Part shown: positions 7,772 through 14,765 of the stretch, piece after piece
Layout of the letters: the number at the start of each line of letters is the position of its first letter
How positions within the stretch are numbered: the stretch's first letter is position 1
Assembly (NCBI RefSeq): GCF_019799965.1
Contig: NZ_JABGCJ010000004.1
Span: forward strand, 124,001 to 188,000
Source: Modestobacter italicus
GTDB lineage: Bacteria; Actinomycetota; Actinomycetes; Mycobacteriales; Geodermatophilaceae
Direction of reading: 5' to 3'
DNA length: 64,000 nt
Made by a program: the position numbers and the translations under genes
The notes under the pieces: generated by a model
Database searches by the model: none
What the model was told of the DNA's origin: nothing
What the model saw: the letters and a program-made list of their open reading frames with translations, nothing else

Positions 7772-8548
7772 GTGGCCGGTGGAGCAGGCACTGGTGGCCG
7801 CTCGGTGACCTCACGCGCGCTGGGGGTGCTCGACGCCTTCGACGCCGAGCACCCCCGGCTCACGCTCTCCCAGGTGGCCGAGCGCTCGGGCACCCCGCTG
7901 ACCACCGCCCACCGGCTCCTCGCCGAGCTCGCCGCCTGGGGTGCGCTGGCCCGCCGCCCCGACGGCCGCTACGAGATCGGCCGGAAGCTGTGGGACCTCG
8001 GACTGCTCGCGCCGGTGCAGCTGGAGCTGCGCCAGGTGGCCAGCCCGTTCCTGCTCGACGTGCACACCGCCACCCGGGACACCGTGCACCTGGCGGTCCG
8101 CGACGGCACCAAGGCGCTGTACGTGGAGCGGATCTCCGGCCGCGAGTCGGTGCCGGTGGTCAGCCAGGTGGGCAGCCGGCTGCCGCTGCACGCCACCGGG
8201 GTGGGCAAGGTGCTGCTCGCCTCCGCCCCGGACGACGTGGTGGAGCAGGCGCTGGCGCAGGCGACCCGGCAGACCCGGCACACCGTGGTCGACCGGCGGC
8301 TGCTGACCCGCGAGCTGGCCGAGGTGCGCCGCCGCGGCCTGGCCCGGACCGCCGAGGAGATGTCCCTGGGCGCGGCGTCGGTCGCCGTCCCGGTGACCGT
8401 GGACCGGCCCGCCGGCCCGGTCGTCGTGGCCGCCCTGGGCATCGTCGTCCCGGCGCACCGGCGGGACGTCGGGCGGCTGTCCCCGGTGCTGCAGGTGGCC
8501 GCCCGGGGCATCGGGCGGGCGCTGCGCGGCAGCGAGCAGTTCCGCTGA
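7772..8548 (+). CDS. pcaR: IclR-family regulator of the protocatechuate pathway
   Basis: A 258-residue DNA-binding regulator with an N-terminal winged helix-turn-helix (about 12-70, LTLSQVAERSGTPLTTAHRLL) and a C-terminal effector domain (about 85-255). The effector part shows the IclR family traits LPLHATGVGKVLLA and the typical GAASVAVPV stretch. GTG at 7772 is chosen: it follows a GGGGAAGG-rich stretch and gives a normal IclR length. It is divergent from pcaHGBDC and followed 63 bases later by pobA on the same strand, so regulator and pobA may share a transcript. The family includes PcaR and PobR activators and repressors; which effector it senses (protocatechuate, 4-hydroxybenzoate or beta-ketoadipate) is not visible. 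Confidence 0.88.
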   Translation: MAGGAGTGGRSVTSRALGVLDAFDAEHPRLTLSQVAERSGTPLTTAHRLLAELAAWGALARRPDGRYEIGRKLWDLGLLAPVQLELRQVASPFLLDVHTATRDTVHLAVRDGTKALYVERISGRESVPVVSQVGSRLPLHATGVGKVLLASAPDDVVEQALAQATRQTRHTVVDRRLLTRELAEVRRRGLARTAEEMSLGAASVAVPVTVDRPAGPVVVAALGIVVPAHRRDVGRLSPVLQVAARGIGRALRGSEQFR

Positions 8549-8611
8549 CGGCTTCTGCTGGGCGGGAGCAGCGGGTCGCCGGGGGCCGGTAGCGGGGGTC
8601 ACACTCCGACC

Positions 8612-9784
8612 GTGCGCACCCAGGTGGGGATCATCGGAGCCGGGCCGGCCGGGCTGCTGCTGTCCCGGCTGCTGCAGTTGCAGGGCATCGACACGGTGGT
8701 GCTGGAGAACCGCTCCCGGGAGTACGTCGAGGCGCGGATCCGGGCCGGCATCCTGGAGCAGCACACGGTGCAGACGCTGGTCGACGCCGGCGTGGGCGAC
8801 CGACTGCAGCGCGAGGGGCTGCCGCACGACGGCATCCACCTGCAGCACCCCGGCGTCCGCCACCACCTGGACTTCCCGCAGCTGTGCGGCCGCCGGGTGT
8901 GGGTCTACGGCCAGACCGAGGTCGTCAAGGACCTGGTCGCCGCCCAGCTGGACGACGGCCCGCCGCTGCTGTTCGAGGTCTCCGACGTCCGGCCCGAGGA
9001 CGTCGAGAGCGACGCACCGCGGATCCGGTTCACCGACGCCGACGGCGTCCCGCAGGTGCTCGAGTGCGACGTGGTCGCCGGCACCGACGGCTTCCACGGC
9101 GTCTCCCGCCCGGTGGTCACCGCCGGTGCCGGGGGCCGCACCTGGGAGCGCACCCACCCCTACGCCTGGCTGGGCATCCTGGCCGACGTCCCGCCGAGCG
9201 CGGACGAGCTGGTCTACAGCTGGCACCCGGACGGGTTCGCGCTGCTGTCGATGCGCTCGCCGTCGGTGTCCCGGCTCTACCTGCAGGTCGACCCCACCGA
9301 GCGGATCGAGGACTGGTCCGACGACCGGATCTGGGACGGGCTGACGACCCGGTTCGCCCTGGACGGCTGGGAGCTGCGGACCGGCCCGGTGACCGAGAAG
9401 TCGATCCTGCCGATGCGCTCGTTCGTCAGCGCACCGATGCGGCACGGCCGGCTCTTCCTCGCCGGCGACGCGGCGCACATCGTGCCGCCGACCGGCGCGA
9501 AGGGCCTGAACCTCGCCGTCGCCGACGTCACCCTGCTGGCGCAGGCGCTGGTGCGATGGCTGACCGAGGGGCAGACCGACCTGGCCGACACCTACTCCGA
9601 CCGGGCGCTGGCCCGGGTCTGGCGGTCCACGCACTTCTCCTGGTGGATGACCTCGATGTTCCACCGCTCCGGCGACGACCTGGACGCCGAGCTGCAGCTC
9701 TCCCAGCTGCGCCGGCTCTGTTCCTCCGAGACCGCCGCCCGCGAGCTCGCCGAGAACTACACCGGCCTCCCCCTCGACACCTGA
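8612..9784 (+). CDS. pobA: 4-hydroxybenzoate 3-monooxygenase
   Basis: An FAD-dependent class A flavoprotein hydroxylase of 390 residues that converts 4-hydroxybenzoate to protocatechuate with NAD(P)H and oxygen, feeding the adjacent dioxygenase. It has the Rossmann GAGPAG at 9-14, a DG-motif stretch (AGTDGFHGVSR near 155-165) and the FAD-binding GDAAHIVPPTGAKGLN beginning near residue 286. NRSREYVEARIRAGILE near 30-46 matches PobA rather than phenol or salicylate hydroxylases. The start is GTG at 8612 with no obvious Shine-Dalgarno sequence, so the mRNA may be leaderless. Length fits PobA (about 394). It follows pcaR on the same strand. Confidence 0.94.
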   Translation: MRTQVGIIGAGPAGLLLSRLLQLQGIDTVVLENRSREYVEARIRAGILEQHTVQTLVDAGVGDRLQREGLPHDGIHLQHPGVRHHLDFPQLCGRRVWVYGQTEVVKDLVAAQLDDGPPLLFEVSDVRPEDVESDAPRIRFTDADGVPQVLECDVVAGTDGFHGVSRPVVTAGAGGRTWERTHPYAWLGILADVPPSADELVYSWHPDGFALLSMRSPSVSRLYLQVDPTERIEDWSDDRIWDGLTTRFALDGWELRTGPVTEKSILPMRSFVSAPMRHGRLFLAGDAAHIVPPTGAKGLNLAVADVTLLAQALVRWLTEGQTDLADTYSDRALARVWRSTHFSWWMTSMFHRSGDDLDAELQLSQLRRLCSSETAARELAENYTGLPLDT

Positions 9785-9887
9785 ACCTCCCCGAGGGAGT
9801 CGGCTGCCTGCGTCGGGGCTGGTCGATCCGGCCCGGCGCTGTCCAGCGCGTCGGACGGCGGATTGGCAGGGTCCGCCCATCGGGGTC

Positions 9888-9925
9888 GACGAGTCGACTC
9901 GTCAACTGTCAGAGTCATCGGACTC
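9888..9925. promoter_or_regulatory. Cluster of GAGTC inverted repeats
   Basis: GACGAGTCGACTCGTC at 9888-9903 is a perfect 16-base palindrome. Nine bases later GAGTC-ATCG-GACTC (9912-9925) repeats the same half-site as a second inverted repeat. The cluster lies in the gap between pobA and the small membrane protein at 10001, about 75-110 bases before its ATG. It looks like a binding site for a dimeric regulator, perhaps two dimers side by side. No regulator is identified, and a hairpin role is less likely because the palindrome has no loop. Confidence 0.4.
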
Positions 9926-10000
9926 CCGGCGCGAGCTTCGGTGACTTCTGCCCAGCGCGCAGCCGGACGCGGACCGGTCCTCCCCACTAACTTCCAGTAC

Positions 10001-10210
10001 ATGCTCTCGACGCTCTTGATCATCGCCGGCGTGTTCGTGGGGCTGTTCGTCCTGCTCTCCCTGATCGTGCACCTCAGCGCACGGCCGGCGACCCGGGCGC
10101 AGTCGACGGGCCCGCGCACCACCCCCTGGGTCGCGGACTCCGGGCAGCCCCACCCCGACGCCTGGTCGCCGCTGTCCACCACCAGCACGCAGATCCGCGC
10201 GATCCGCTGA
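10001..10210 (+). CDS. Small single-span membrane protein, unknown
   Basis: A 69-residue protein beginning MLSTLLIIAGVFVGLF, with one transmembrane helix (about 4-26) and a hydrophilic, Pro/Ser/Thr-rich C-terminal tail. ATG at 10001 is chosen because the hydrophobic helix starts immediately; the frame is open further upstream but codes nothing helix-like there. There is no clear ribosome binding site (CTTCCAGTAC precedes the ATG). It lies 216 bases after pobA, behind a palindrome cluster, and 57 bases before a pair of unknown paralogues on the same strand. I do not recognise the family. Confidence 0.62.
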   Translation: MLSTLLIIAGVFVGLFVLLSLIVHLSARPATRAQSTGPRTTPWVADSGQPHPDAWSPLSTTSTQIRAIR

Positions 10211-10267
10211 CCCCGGCGCTCCCGGCGGCCACCGGCGGTCTCCGCCGTCCCGGCTAGGCTCCGCGCG

Positions 10268-10888
10268 ATGACCAGCGACTCGCCCCCGCTGCAGGTCTAC
10301 CCGATCGGGCAGCTGATCGGCGTGCGCGCGGTCGTGGGCCAGTTCGACGTCCGCGTCGGTGCGGCCCTGCACAGCCTCAGCGCCGCGGAGTTCGGCGTGT
10401 GGGCCATGGCGCACGGCCCCGCCGACCACGTGGCCCGCCCCTGGACACCGGAGGCCCTGGCCGAGCAGGCCGCCTCCGTGGGCCTGCCCGACTGCACCCG
10501 GCGGCTGACCGACCTGGCCGAGCAGGGCCTCGTCGCCCTCGCCGCGCCGGGGACGCCGTCCGCCCGCGAGCTCGCCGACCGGGTGCGGATGGTGCCGCTG
10601 GTGCTCGGGCTGGGCAACAGCGCGGAGGCACCCGACGCCTACTCCGTCGGCCTGCCCGGCCGCCCGCTGGCCGTGCTGTCGGCCGCCGCCTACGACCTGT
10701 TCGAGTGGGCGCACATGGAGACCAGCCTCTGGCACGCCTGCGAGGGCGCCGCGGCGACCGCAGCCCGGGTGGGGATCACCGACACCACCGCCACCGACCC
10801 GGAGGCGCTGCTCGCCTCGCTGCTGGGCGACCTGCACCGGCTGCTGACGCCGAACGCGGTGCACCTGGACACCTGGGCGGTCAGCTGA
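10268..10888 (+). CDS. Unknown protein, first of a tandem paralogous pair
   Basis: A 206-residue soluble protein that I cannot assign. It shares with the next gene a YPIG/FPLG start, an AHG segment, a PWTPEALAEQA...GL helix-turn-helix-like stretch (about 57-85), the motif VLGLGN (about 114-119), a second helical half with W at WAHMETSLW, and an ending LLTPNAVHLD. The pattern of a short helical bundle followed by LTDLAEQGLV suggests a winged-helix-like fold, which is an inference from spacing only. There are no signal peptide, membrane segments or catalytic motifs. Its stop shares one base with the next start (TGATG), so the pair is translationally coupled. Confidence 0.75.
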   Translation: MTSDSPPLQVYPIGQLIGVRAVVGQFDVRVGAALHSLSAAEFGVWAMAHGPADHVARPWTPEALAEQAASVGLPDCTRRLTDLAEQGLVALAAPGTPSARELADRVRMVPLVLGLGNSAEAPDAYSVGLPGRPLAVLSAAAYDLFEWAHMETSLWHACEGAAATAARVGITDTTATDPEALLASLLGDLHRLLTPNAVHLDTWAVS

Positions 10889-11550
10889 TGTACACCGAAC
10901 CGCTGGTCTTCCCCCTGGGCCACCCCATGGGGCCCTTCCACCAGCACCGCGGCGAGCCACCGGCCTACTGGGTCGTCCGGCTCGGCTGGGACAGCCCGCT
11001 GCTGCCCGACCAGGCCAGCGCCGACGTGTGGCGGCTGGCGCACGGGCTGCCCGAGCGGGTGCACGACGAGCCGTGGACCCGCTCGGCGCTGCGCGAGGCG
11101 GCGCTGGAGGCCGGCATGACCGACAGCGACACCGTGCTGGACACCCTGGTGGAGCGCGGCCTGGTGGTGGAGCTGACCCCCGGCTCTGCGGAGGCCACCG
11201 AGTTCGCCCGCACCCACCGGGTGCAGTCGCTGCTGCTCGGCCTCGGCCAGCCGGCCGACCGGCCCGGCGTCGACGGCATCGGCCTGCTCGGCATGCCCCC
11301 GCTGGCCCAGGTGCACCCGGCGACCTACGAGTTCTGGCAGTGGGGCCACCTGTGGCCCACGCTGGCCGAGGCGGCCGACGGGCTGGCCGAGATGGCCGCC
11401 CGGGACCCCCAGCACACCCGCCACCAGGCCGATCCCGTCGCGGTGCTCGACCGGCTGTTCCGGGAGCTGCACGGGCTGCTGTGCGGCAACGCCGTCTACC
11501 TGGACCGCTCGCTGGCCGTCGCCGACGCCGCCCGCAACGCCTCAGGCTGA
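10888..11550 (+). CDS. Unknown protein, second of a tandem paralogous pair
   Basis: A 220-residue protein, paralogous to the one before it along its whole length. Matching landmarks are FPLGHPMG near the start, RLAHGLPE, PWTRSALREAALEAGM (helix-turn-helix-like), LVERGLVVELTPGS, LLLGLGQ, the Trp-rich WQWGHLWPTLAEA and the ending LLCGNAVYLDRSLAV. Identity between copies is modest, so the duplication is old. The start ATG 10888 overlaps the previous stop by one base (TGATG). It is convergent with the GMC oxidoreductase, 15 bases apart. The function is unknown. Conserved Trp and the LGLG motif in both copies argue for a shared fold, perhaps a heterodimer. Confidence 0.75.
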   Translation: MYTEPLVFPLGHPMGPFHQHRGEPPAYWVVRLGWDSPLLPDQASADVWRLAHGLPERVHDEPWTRSALREAALEAGMTDSDTVLDTLVERGLVVELTPGSAEATEFARTHRVQSLLLGLGQPADRPGVDGIGLLGMPPLAQVHPATYEFWQWGHLWPTLAEAADGLAEMAARDPQHTRHQADPVAVLDRLFRELHGLLCGNAVYLDRSLAVADAARNASG

Positions 11551-11565
11551 CCCGCACCCACCCCC

Positions 11566-13185
11566 TCAGCCGCCGGTCATCAGCTCGGCGGCCCGCTCCC
11601 CCACCGCCACCGCCGTCGCCGCGGGGCCCCGGGAGGGCACCCGCGGCAGGACCGAGGTGTCCACCACCCGCAGGCCCTCGACCCCGCGCACCCGCAGGTG
11701 CTGGTCGACCACGGCGCCCGGGTCCGACGCCGGCCCCATCCGGGCGCTGCCGGCCAGGTGGACGGCGGTGGCCAGGTGCGTCCGGACCCAGCGGTCCAGC
11801 TCCCGGTCGTCGGCCAGGACGTGGTCCGGCAGGCCGGTGCGCTCGGCCACCAGGGGCGCGAAGGCCGGTGTGCGCAGCAGCTCGGCAGCCAGCCGGACCC
11901 CCGCGCGCAGTCGCTCCCGGTCCGCGGCCGCGGTCAGGTAGCGGTACCGGATCCGCGGCTGGACCAGGGGGTCGGCGCTGGTCAGGGTGATCTCCCCCCG
12001 GCTCTCCTCCTGCTGCAGGCCGACCGCGAGGTAGAGGTCGTCCCGCCGCCGGGCGGTGTCCAGCAGCCGGGCCGGGGAGGCCCCCCGCAGCGCGCGCAGC
12101 GTCGCCCGCGGACGGCGCAGCAGGTCGACCGCGCCCGAGCGCCCCGCCGCGCGGGACGTCATCACCCGGCTGAACGGCTTGAGCCACGGCATGACCTCGA
12201 GGTGGTCGGCGGTGTTCAGCGCGGTGGCCAGCGGCAGCAGGTCCCGCGGCATCGGCGTGCGCCGCGCGGGCCGCCAGGTGACGTAGACGTCCGGGTGGTC
12301 GGTGAACTCCTGCCCCACCCCAGGGACGTCGGCCACCACGTCGACGCCCGCCGCCCGCAGCCGGTCGGCCGGGCCGATCCCGGACAGCAGCAGCAGGTGC
12401 GGCGAGCCGACCGCGCCGGCCGCCAGGACCACCTCGGCAGCGCGCACCGGCCCCTGGTCGGTCTGCACCCCGACCGCCCGGCCGCGCTCCACCAGCACCC
12501 GGGTCACCCGGACGCCGCCGCGCACGGTGAGCCGCGGGGAGTCCCGGCGGGGGGACAGGTAGGCCATCGCGGTGTTCACCCGCACCCCGCCGGCGACGGT
12601 GAACGGCACCGGCCCGTGCCCGGGCGGGGCGTCGCCGTTCTTGTCCGGCTCGGCGGGGAAGCCCAGCGCGTCGCAGGCACCGGCGAACGCGTCGGTCACC
12701 GGGTGCGGCCGGTGCACCCGGGTGACCGGCAGCGGGCCGGAGGCACCGTGCCCGGGCCGGTGCCCGAAGTCGGCGTCGGACTCGCACCGGCGGAAGGCCG
12801 GCAGCAGCGCGTCGGCGGACCACAGGTCGTTGCCCTCGGCCGCCCAGCCGTCCAGGTCGGCCCGGGTGGCCCGGATGAAGTAGGTGCCGTTGAGCGCGCT
12901 CGACCCGCCCAGCACCCGGCCGCGCGGCACCGGCCAGCGCAGGTCGTCGGTGAGCTCCCCGGTCAGCTCCCAGTTGGCCGGGTGCCCGGGGGTGGCCGCG
13001 CCCATGGTGGTGGCGTCCCGCAGCACCGCCGGGAAGTCCTCGGGACGGCGGTGGTCGGCACCGGCCTCCAGCAGCAGCACCCGCCGTCCGGCGTCCACCA
13101 GCCGGGCGGCCAGCGGGCACCCCGACGACCCGGCACCGACGACCACCACGTCCCACTCGCCGGTGGTCAGCACGCCGTCCGTCAT
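11566..13185 (-). CDS. GMC-family FAD oxidoreductase
   Basis: A 539-residue glucose-methanol-choline family flavoprotein that oxidises an alcohol group. The ADP-binding GAGSSG is at 17-22. The family signatures RGRVLGGSSALNG (about 87-99) and AAGAVGSPHLLLLSGIG are plain. The C-terminal active-site region contains TAVHLAGSARMG with the usual catalytic His, then VVDQHLRVRGVEGLRVVDTS. Oddly, the second conserved His/Asn usually found in the following N-x-N/H-P region is replaced by PSRGPAATAVAV, so the catalytic pair may be altered. Choline dehydrogenase-like enzymes are nearest, but the substrate cannot be named. Its stop is 15 bases after an MBL-fold gene's start side (13201), in the same direction, so the two may be co-transcribed. 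Confidence 0.86.
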   Translation of the reverse strand: MTDGVLTTGEWDVVVVGAGSSGCPLAARLVDAGRRVLLLEAGADHRRPEDFPAVLRDATTMGAATPGHPANWELTGELTDDLRWPVPRGRVLGGSSALNGTYFIRATRADLDGWAAEGNDLWSADALLPAFRRCESDADFGHRPGHGASGPLPVTRVHRPHPVTDAFAGACDALGFPAEPDKNGDAPPGHGPVPFTVAGGVRVNTAMAYLSPRRDSPRLTVRGGVRVTRVLVERGRAVGVQTDQGPVRAAEVVLAAGAVGSPHLLLLSGIGPADRLRAAGVDVVADVPGVGQEFTDHPDVYVTWRPARRTPMPRDLLPLATALNTADHLEVMPWLKPFSRVMTSRAAGRSGAVDLLRRPRATLRALRGASPARLLDTARRRDDLYLAVGLQQEESRGEITLTSADPLVQPRIRYRYLTAAADRERLRAGVRLAAELLRTPAFAPLVAERTGLPDHVLADDRELDRWVRTHLATAVHLAGSARMGPASDPGAVVDQHLRVRGVEGLRVVDTSVLPRVPSRGPAATAVAVGERAAELMTGG

Positions 13186-13200
13186 GGCGCCGTCCGGCGG

Positions 13201-14067
13201 TCAGGCACGGCGCACCCGGTCGCCGTCGTCGGCCACCCGGCCCTCGGCCCGCAGCTTGTCCAGCGTCGCCCGCGTCGACTGGGCGGCGGCCGGCCACACG
13301 CTGCGCGGCACCGCCGCGTAGACCGTGGCGACCAGCTCCGCCACCGTCCGCGGCCCGTCGGCGAGGACGTCGAGCAGCTGCTGCTCCCGGTGGGCCCGGT
13401 GGGCGAGGTAGAAGCGCAGCACCGCCCCCGGGTCCTCGGTCAGCTCCGGGCCGTGGCCGCAGTACAGCGCCGAGGGCCCCAGATCGTGCACCCGGCGCAG
13501 CGACTCGAGGTAGGCCAGCACGTCACCCTCGGGGTGGGTGACCACCGAGGTGCCGCGGCCGAGCACGTGATCGCCGACCAGCACCGCACCGGAGGCGAGC
13601 CGGAACGCCAGGTGGTCGGCGGTGTGCCCGGGGGTGGCCACGACGTCCAGGGTGGTGCCGGCCAGCCGCAGCGTCTCCCCCGGCTGCAGCAGGCGTCCGC
13701 CGGGGCCGGCGACCTCCGGGCTGGCCGCGGCCACCGGGGCGCCGAAGCGCCGACCCCAGGGCAGCGCCGCCTCGGCGTGGTCGCCGTGGTGGTGGGTGAC
13801 CAGCACCGCGACCACCCGCGCACCGCGCGCGGCGGCGGCAGCCTCGACCGCGGCCAGGTGCGCCGGGTCGTCGGGGCCGGGGTCGACGACCACGACCTGG
13901 CCGGAGCCGGGCTCGCCCACCAGGTGGGTGTTGGTGCCGTCCAGGGTCATCGGCGACGGGTTCGGCGCCAGCACCCGGGTCACCAGCGGCTCGGGCTGCG
14001 CCACCGGCTCCATCGCACCCGGGGCGGGCAGGTCCCAGCCGGTCCGGGGGTCGACGGGGGCGGTCAC
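13201..14067 (-). CDS. Metallo-beta-lactamase-fold hydrolase
   Basis: A 288-residue MBL-fold protein of the LACTB2-like group, with the metal-binding motif THHHGDH followed later by TPGHTADH, GDHVLG and YCGHGPE, giving the usual two-zinc site. The N-terminal APNPSPMTLDGTNTHLVG is characteristic of this actinobacterial subgroup. A C-terminal winged-helix segment (about 240-288, TRATLDKLRAEGRV) is also typical and may bind RNA or nucleotide. GTG at 14067 is preferred; another in-frame GTG at 14118 would add a Gly/Arg-rich stretch unlike a start. No Shine-Dalgarno sequence is visible, so it may be leaderless. It lies upstream of the GMC gene in the same direction. The substrate is unknown. Confidence 0.85.
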   Translation of the reverse strand: MTAPVDPRTGWDLPAPGAMEPVAQPEPLVTRVLAPNPSPMTLDGTNTHLVGEPGSGQVVVVDPGPDDPAHLAAVEAAAAARGARVVAVLVTHHHGDHAEAALPWGRRFGAPVAAASPEVAGPGGRLLQPGETLRLAGTTLDVVATPGHTADHLAFRLASGAVLVGDHVLGRGTSVVTHPEGDVLAYLESLRRVHDLGPSALYCGHGPELTEDPGAVLRFYLAHRAHREQQLLDVLADGPRTVAELVATVYAAVPRSVWPAAAQSTRATLDKLRAEGRVADDGDRVRRA

Positions 14068-14162
14068 CCGCGCGACGGTATCCGGCCTCCCGCCGTCCCC
14101 GCGTCCCGAGCCGGTCACATCGTGGCCGGTCGCCGTCCGCGGCCGGCGGTTAGCGTGGGCAC

Positions 14163-14699
14163 ATGCGTCTTCCTCCCGTCCTCGCCTCCGGGGTCTCCGC
14201 GGCCGCGGCCCTCGTCCTGCTGACCGCCTGCGGCGGCGACGACTCCGCGGAGTCCTCGGCGAGCACCTCGTCGTCGTCCGGCGCCGGCTCGTCGTCGGCC
14301 ACCTCGAGCGCCCCGGAGACCGCGGTCGAGGGCGGCTCCAGCGACGAGGAGGTGCAGGCGTTCTGCAGCCAGGCAGAGACCGTCTTCACCGAGCTGGACA
14401 CGGCCTTCGAGGGCGCCAGTGACCCGGCACAGCTGCCGGCGCTGCTGCAGCAGGCCACGGACGCCTTCGAGTCGGTGGACCCGCCGGCGGAGATCGAGGG
14501 GTCCTGGACCGCCTTCTCCGACTCGCTCGGCGGCCTGGCGGACAGCGCGGCCAGCACCGACCTGACCACGCCCGAGGGGCTCGCCCAGTTCCAGCAGGAG
14601 TACGAGCAGCTCACCGCCGACGCCACCGCCGCCCAGGGCGACGTGGAGCAGTACGTGACCGCCAACTGCCCGGGGGCCGGGGCCAGCCCGACCAGCTGA
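14163..14699 (+). CDS. Secreted lipoprotein, unknown
   Basis: A 178-residue lipoprotein. Its signal peptide ends in the lipobox LTAC (Cys about residue 23), followed by a Ser/Gly-rich flexible linker of about 35 residues. The rest (about 60-170) is acidic and helical, with two cysteines (QAFCSQ and TANCPG) that could form a disulfide. The domain resembles small actinobacterial cell-surface helical-bundle proteins, but I cannot name it. Spacing from the divergent MBL-fold gene is 95 bases. A perfect 22-base-pair stem-loop follows the stop and closes the transcript. Confidence 0.82.
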   Translation: MRLPPVLASGVSAAAALVLLTACGGDDSAESSASTSSSSGAGSSSATSSAPETAVEGGSSDEEVQAFCSQAETVFTELDTAFEGASDPAQLPALLQQATDAFESVDPPAEIEGSWTAFSDSLGGLADSAASTDLTTPEGLAQFQQEYEQLTADATAAQGDVEQYVTANCPGAGASPTS

Positions 14700-14706
14700 C
14701 CCCGCC

Positions 14707-14755
14707 GACGACGACGGCCCGGCACCTCGCGCAGAGGTGCCGGGCCGTCGTCGTC
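14707..14755. terminator. Perfect 22-bp stem-loop between convergent genes
   Basis: Arms 14707-14728 and 14734-14755 are perfectly complementary over 22 bases with a five-base loop (GCGCA). It lies between the lipoprotein gene (+) and the M23 peptidase gene (-), so it can end both transcripts. There is no T-run, as is usual in very GC-rich actinobacteria. Confidence 0.85.
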
Positions 14756-14765
14756 CGTGGTGCGG

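Noticed and set aside
9902-13297. A minus-strand frame of over 1100 codons across the unknown pair and the GMC gene
   Set aside because: It is out of frame with the GMC gene and antisense to the plus-strand genes; the encoded sequence is low-complexity.
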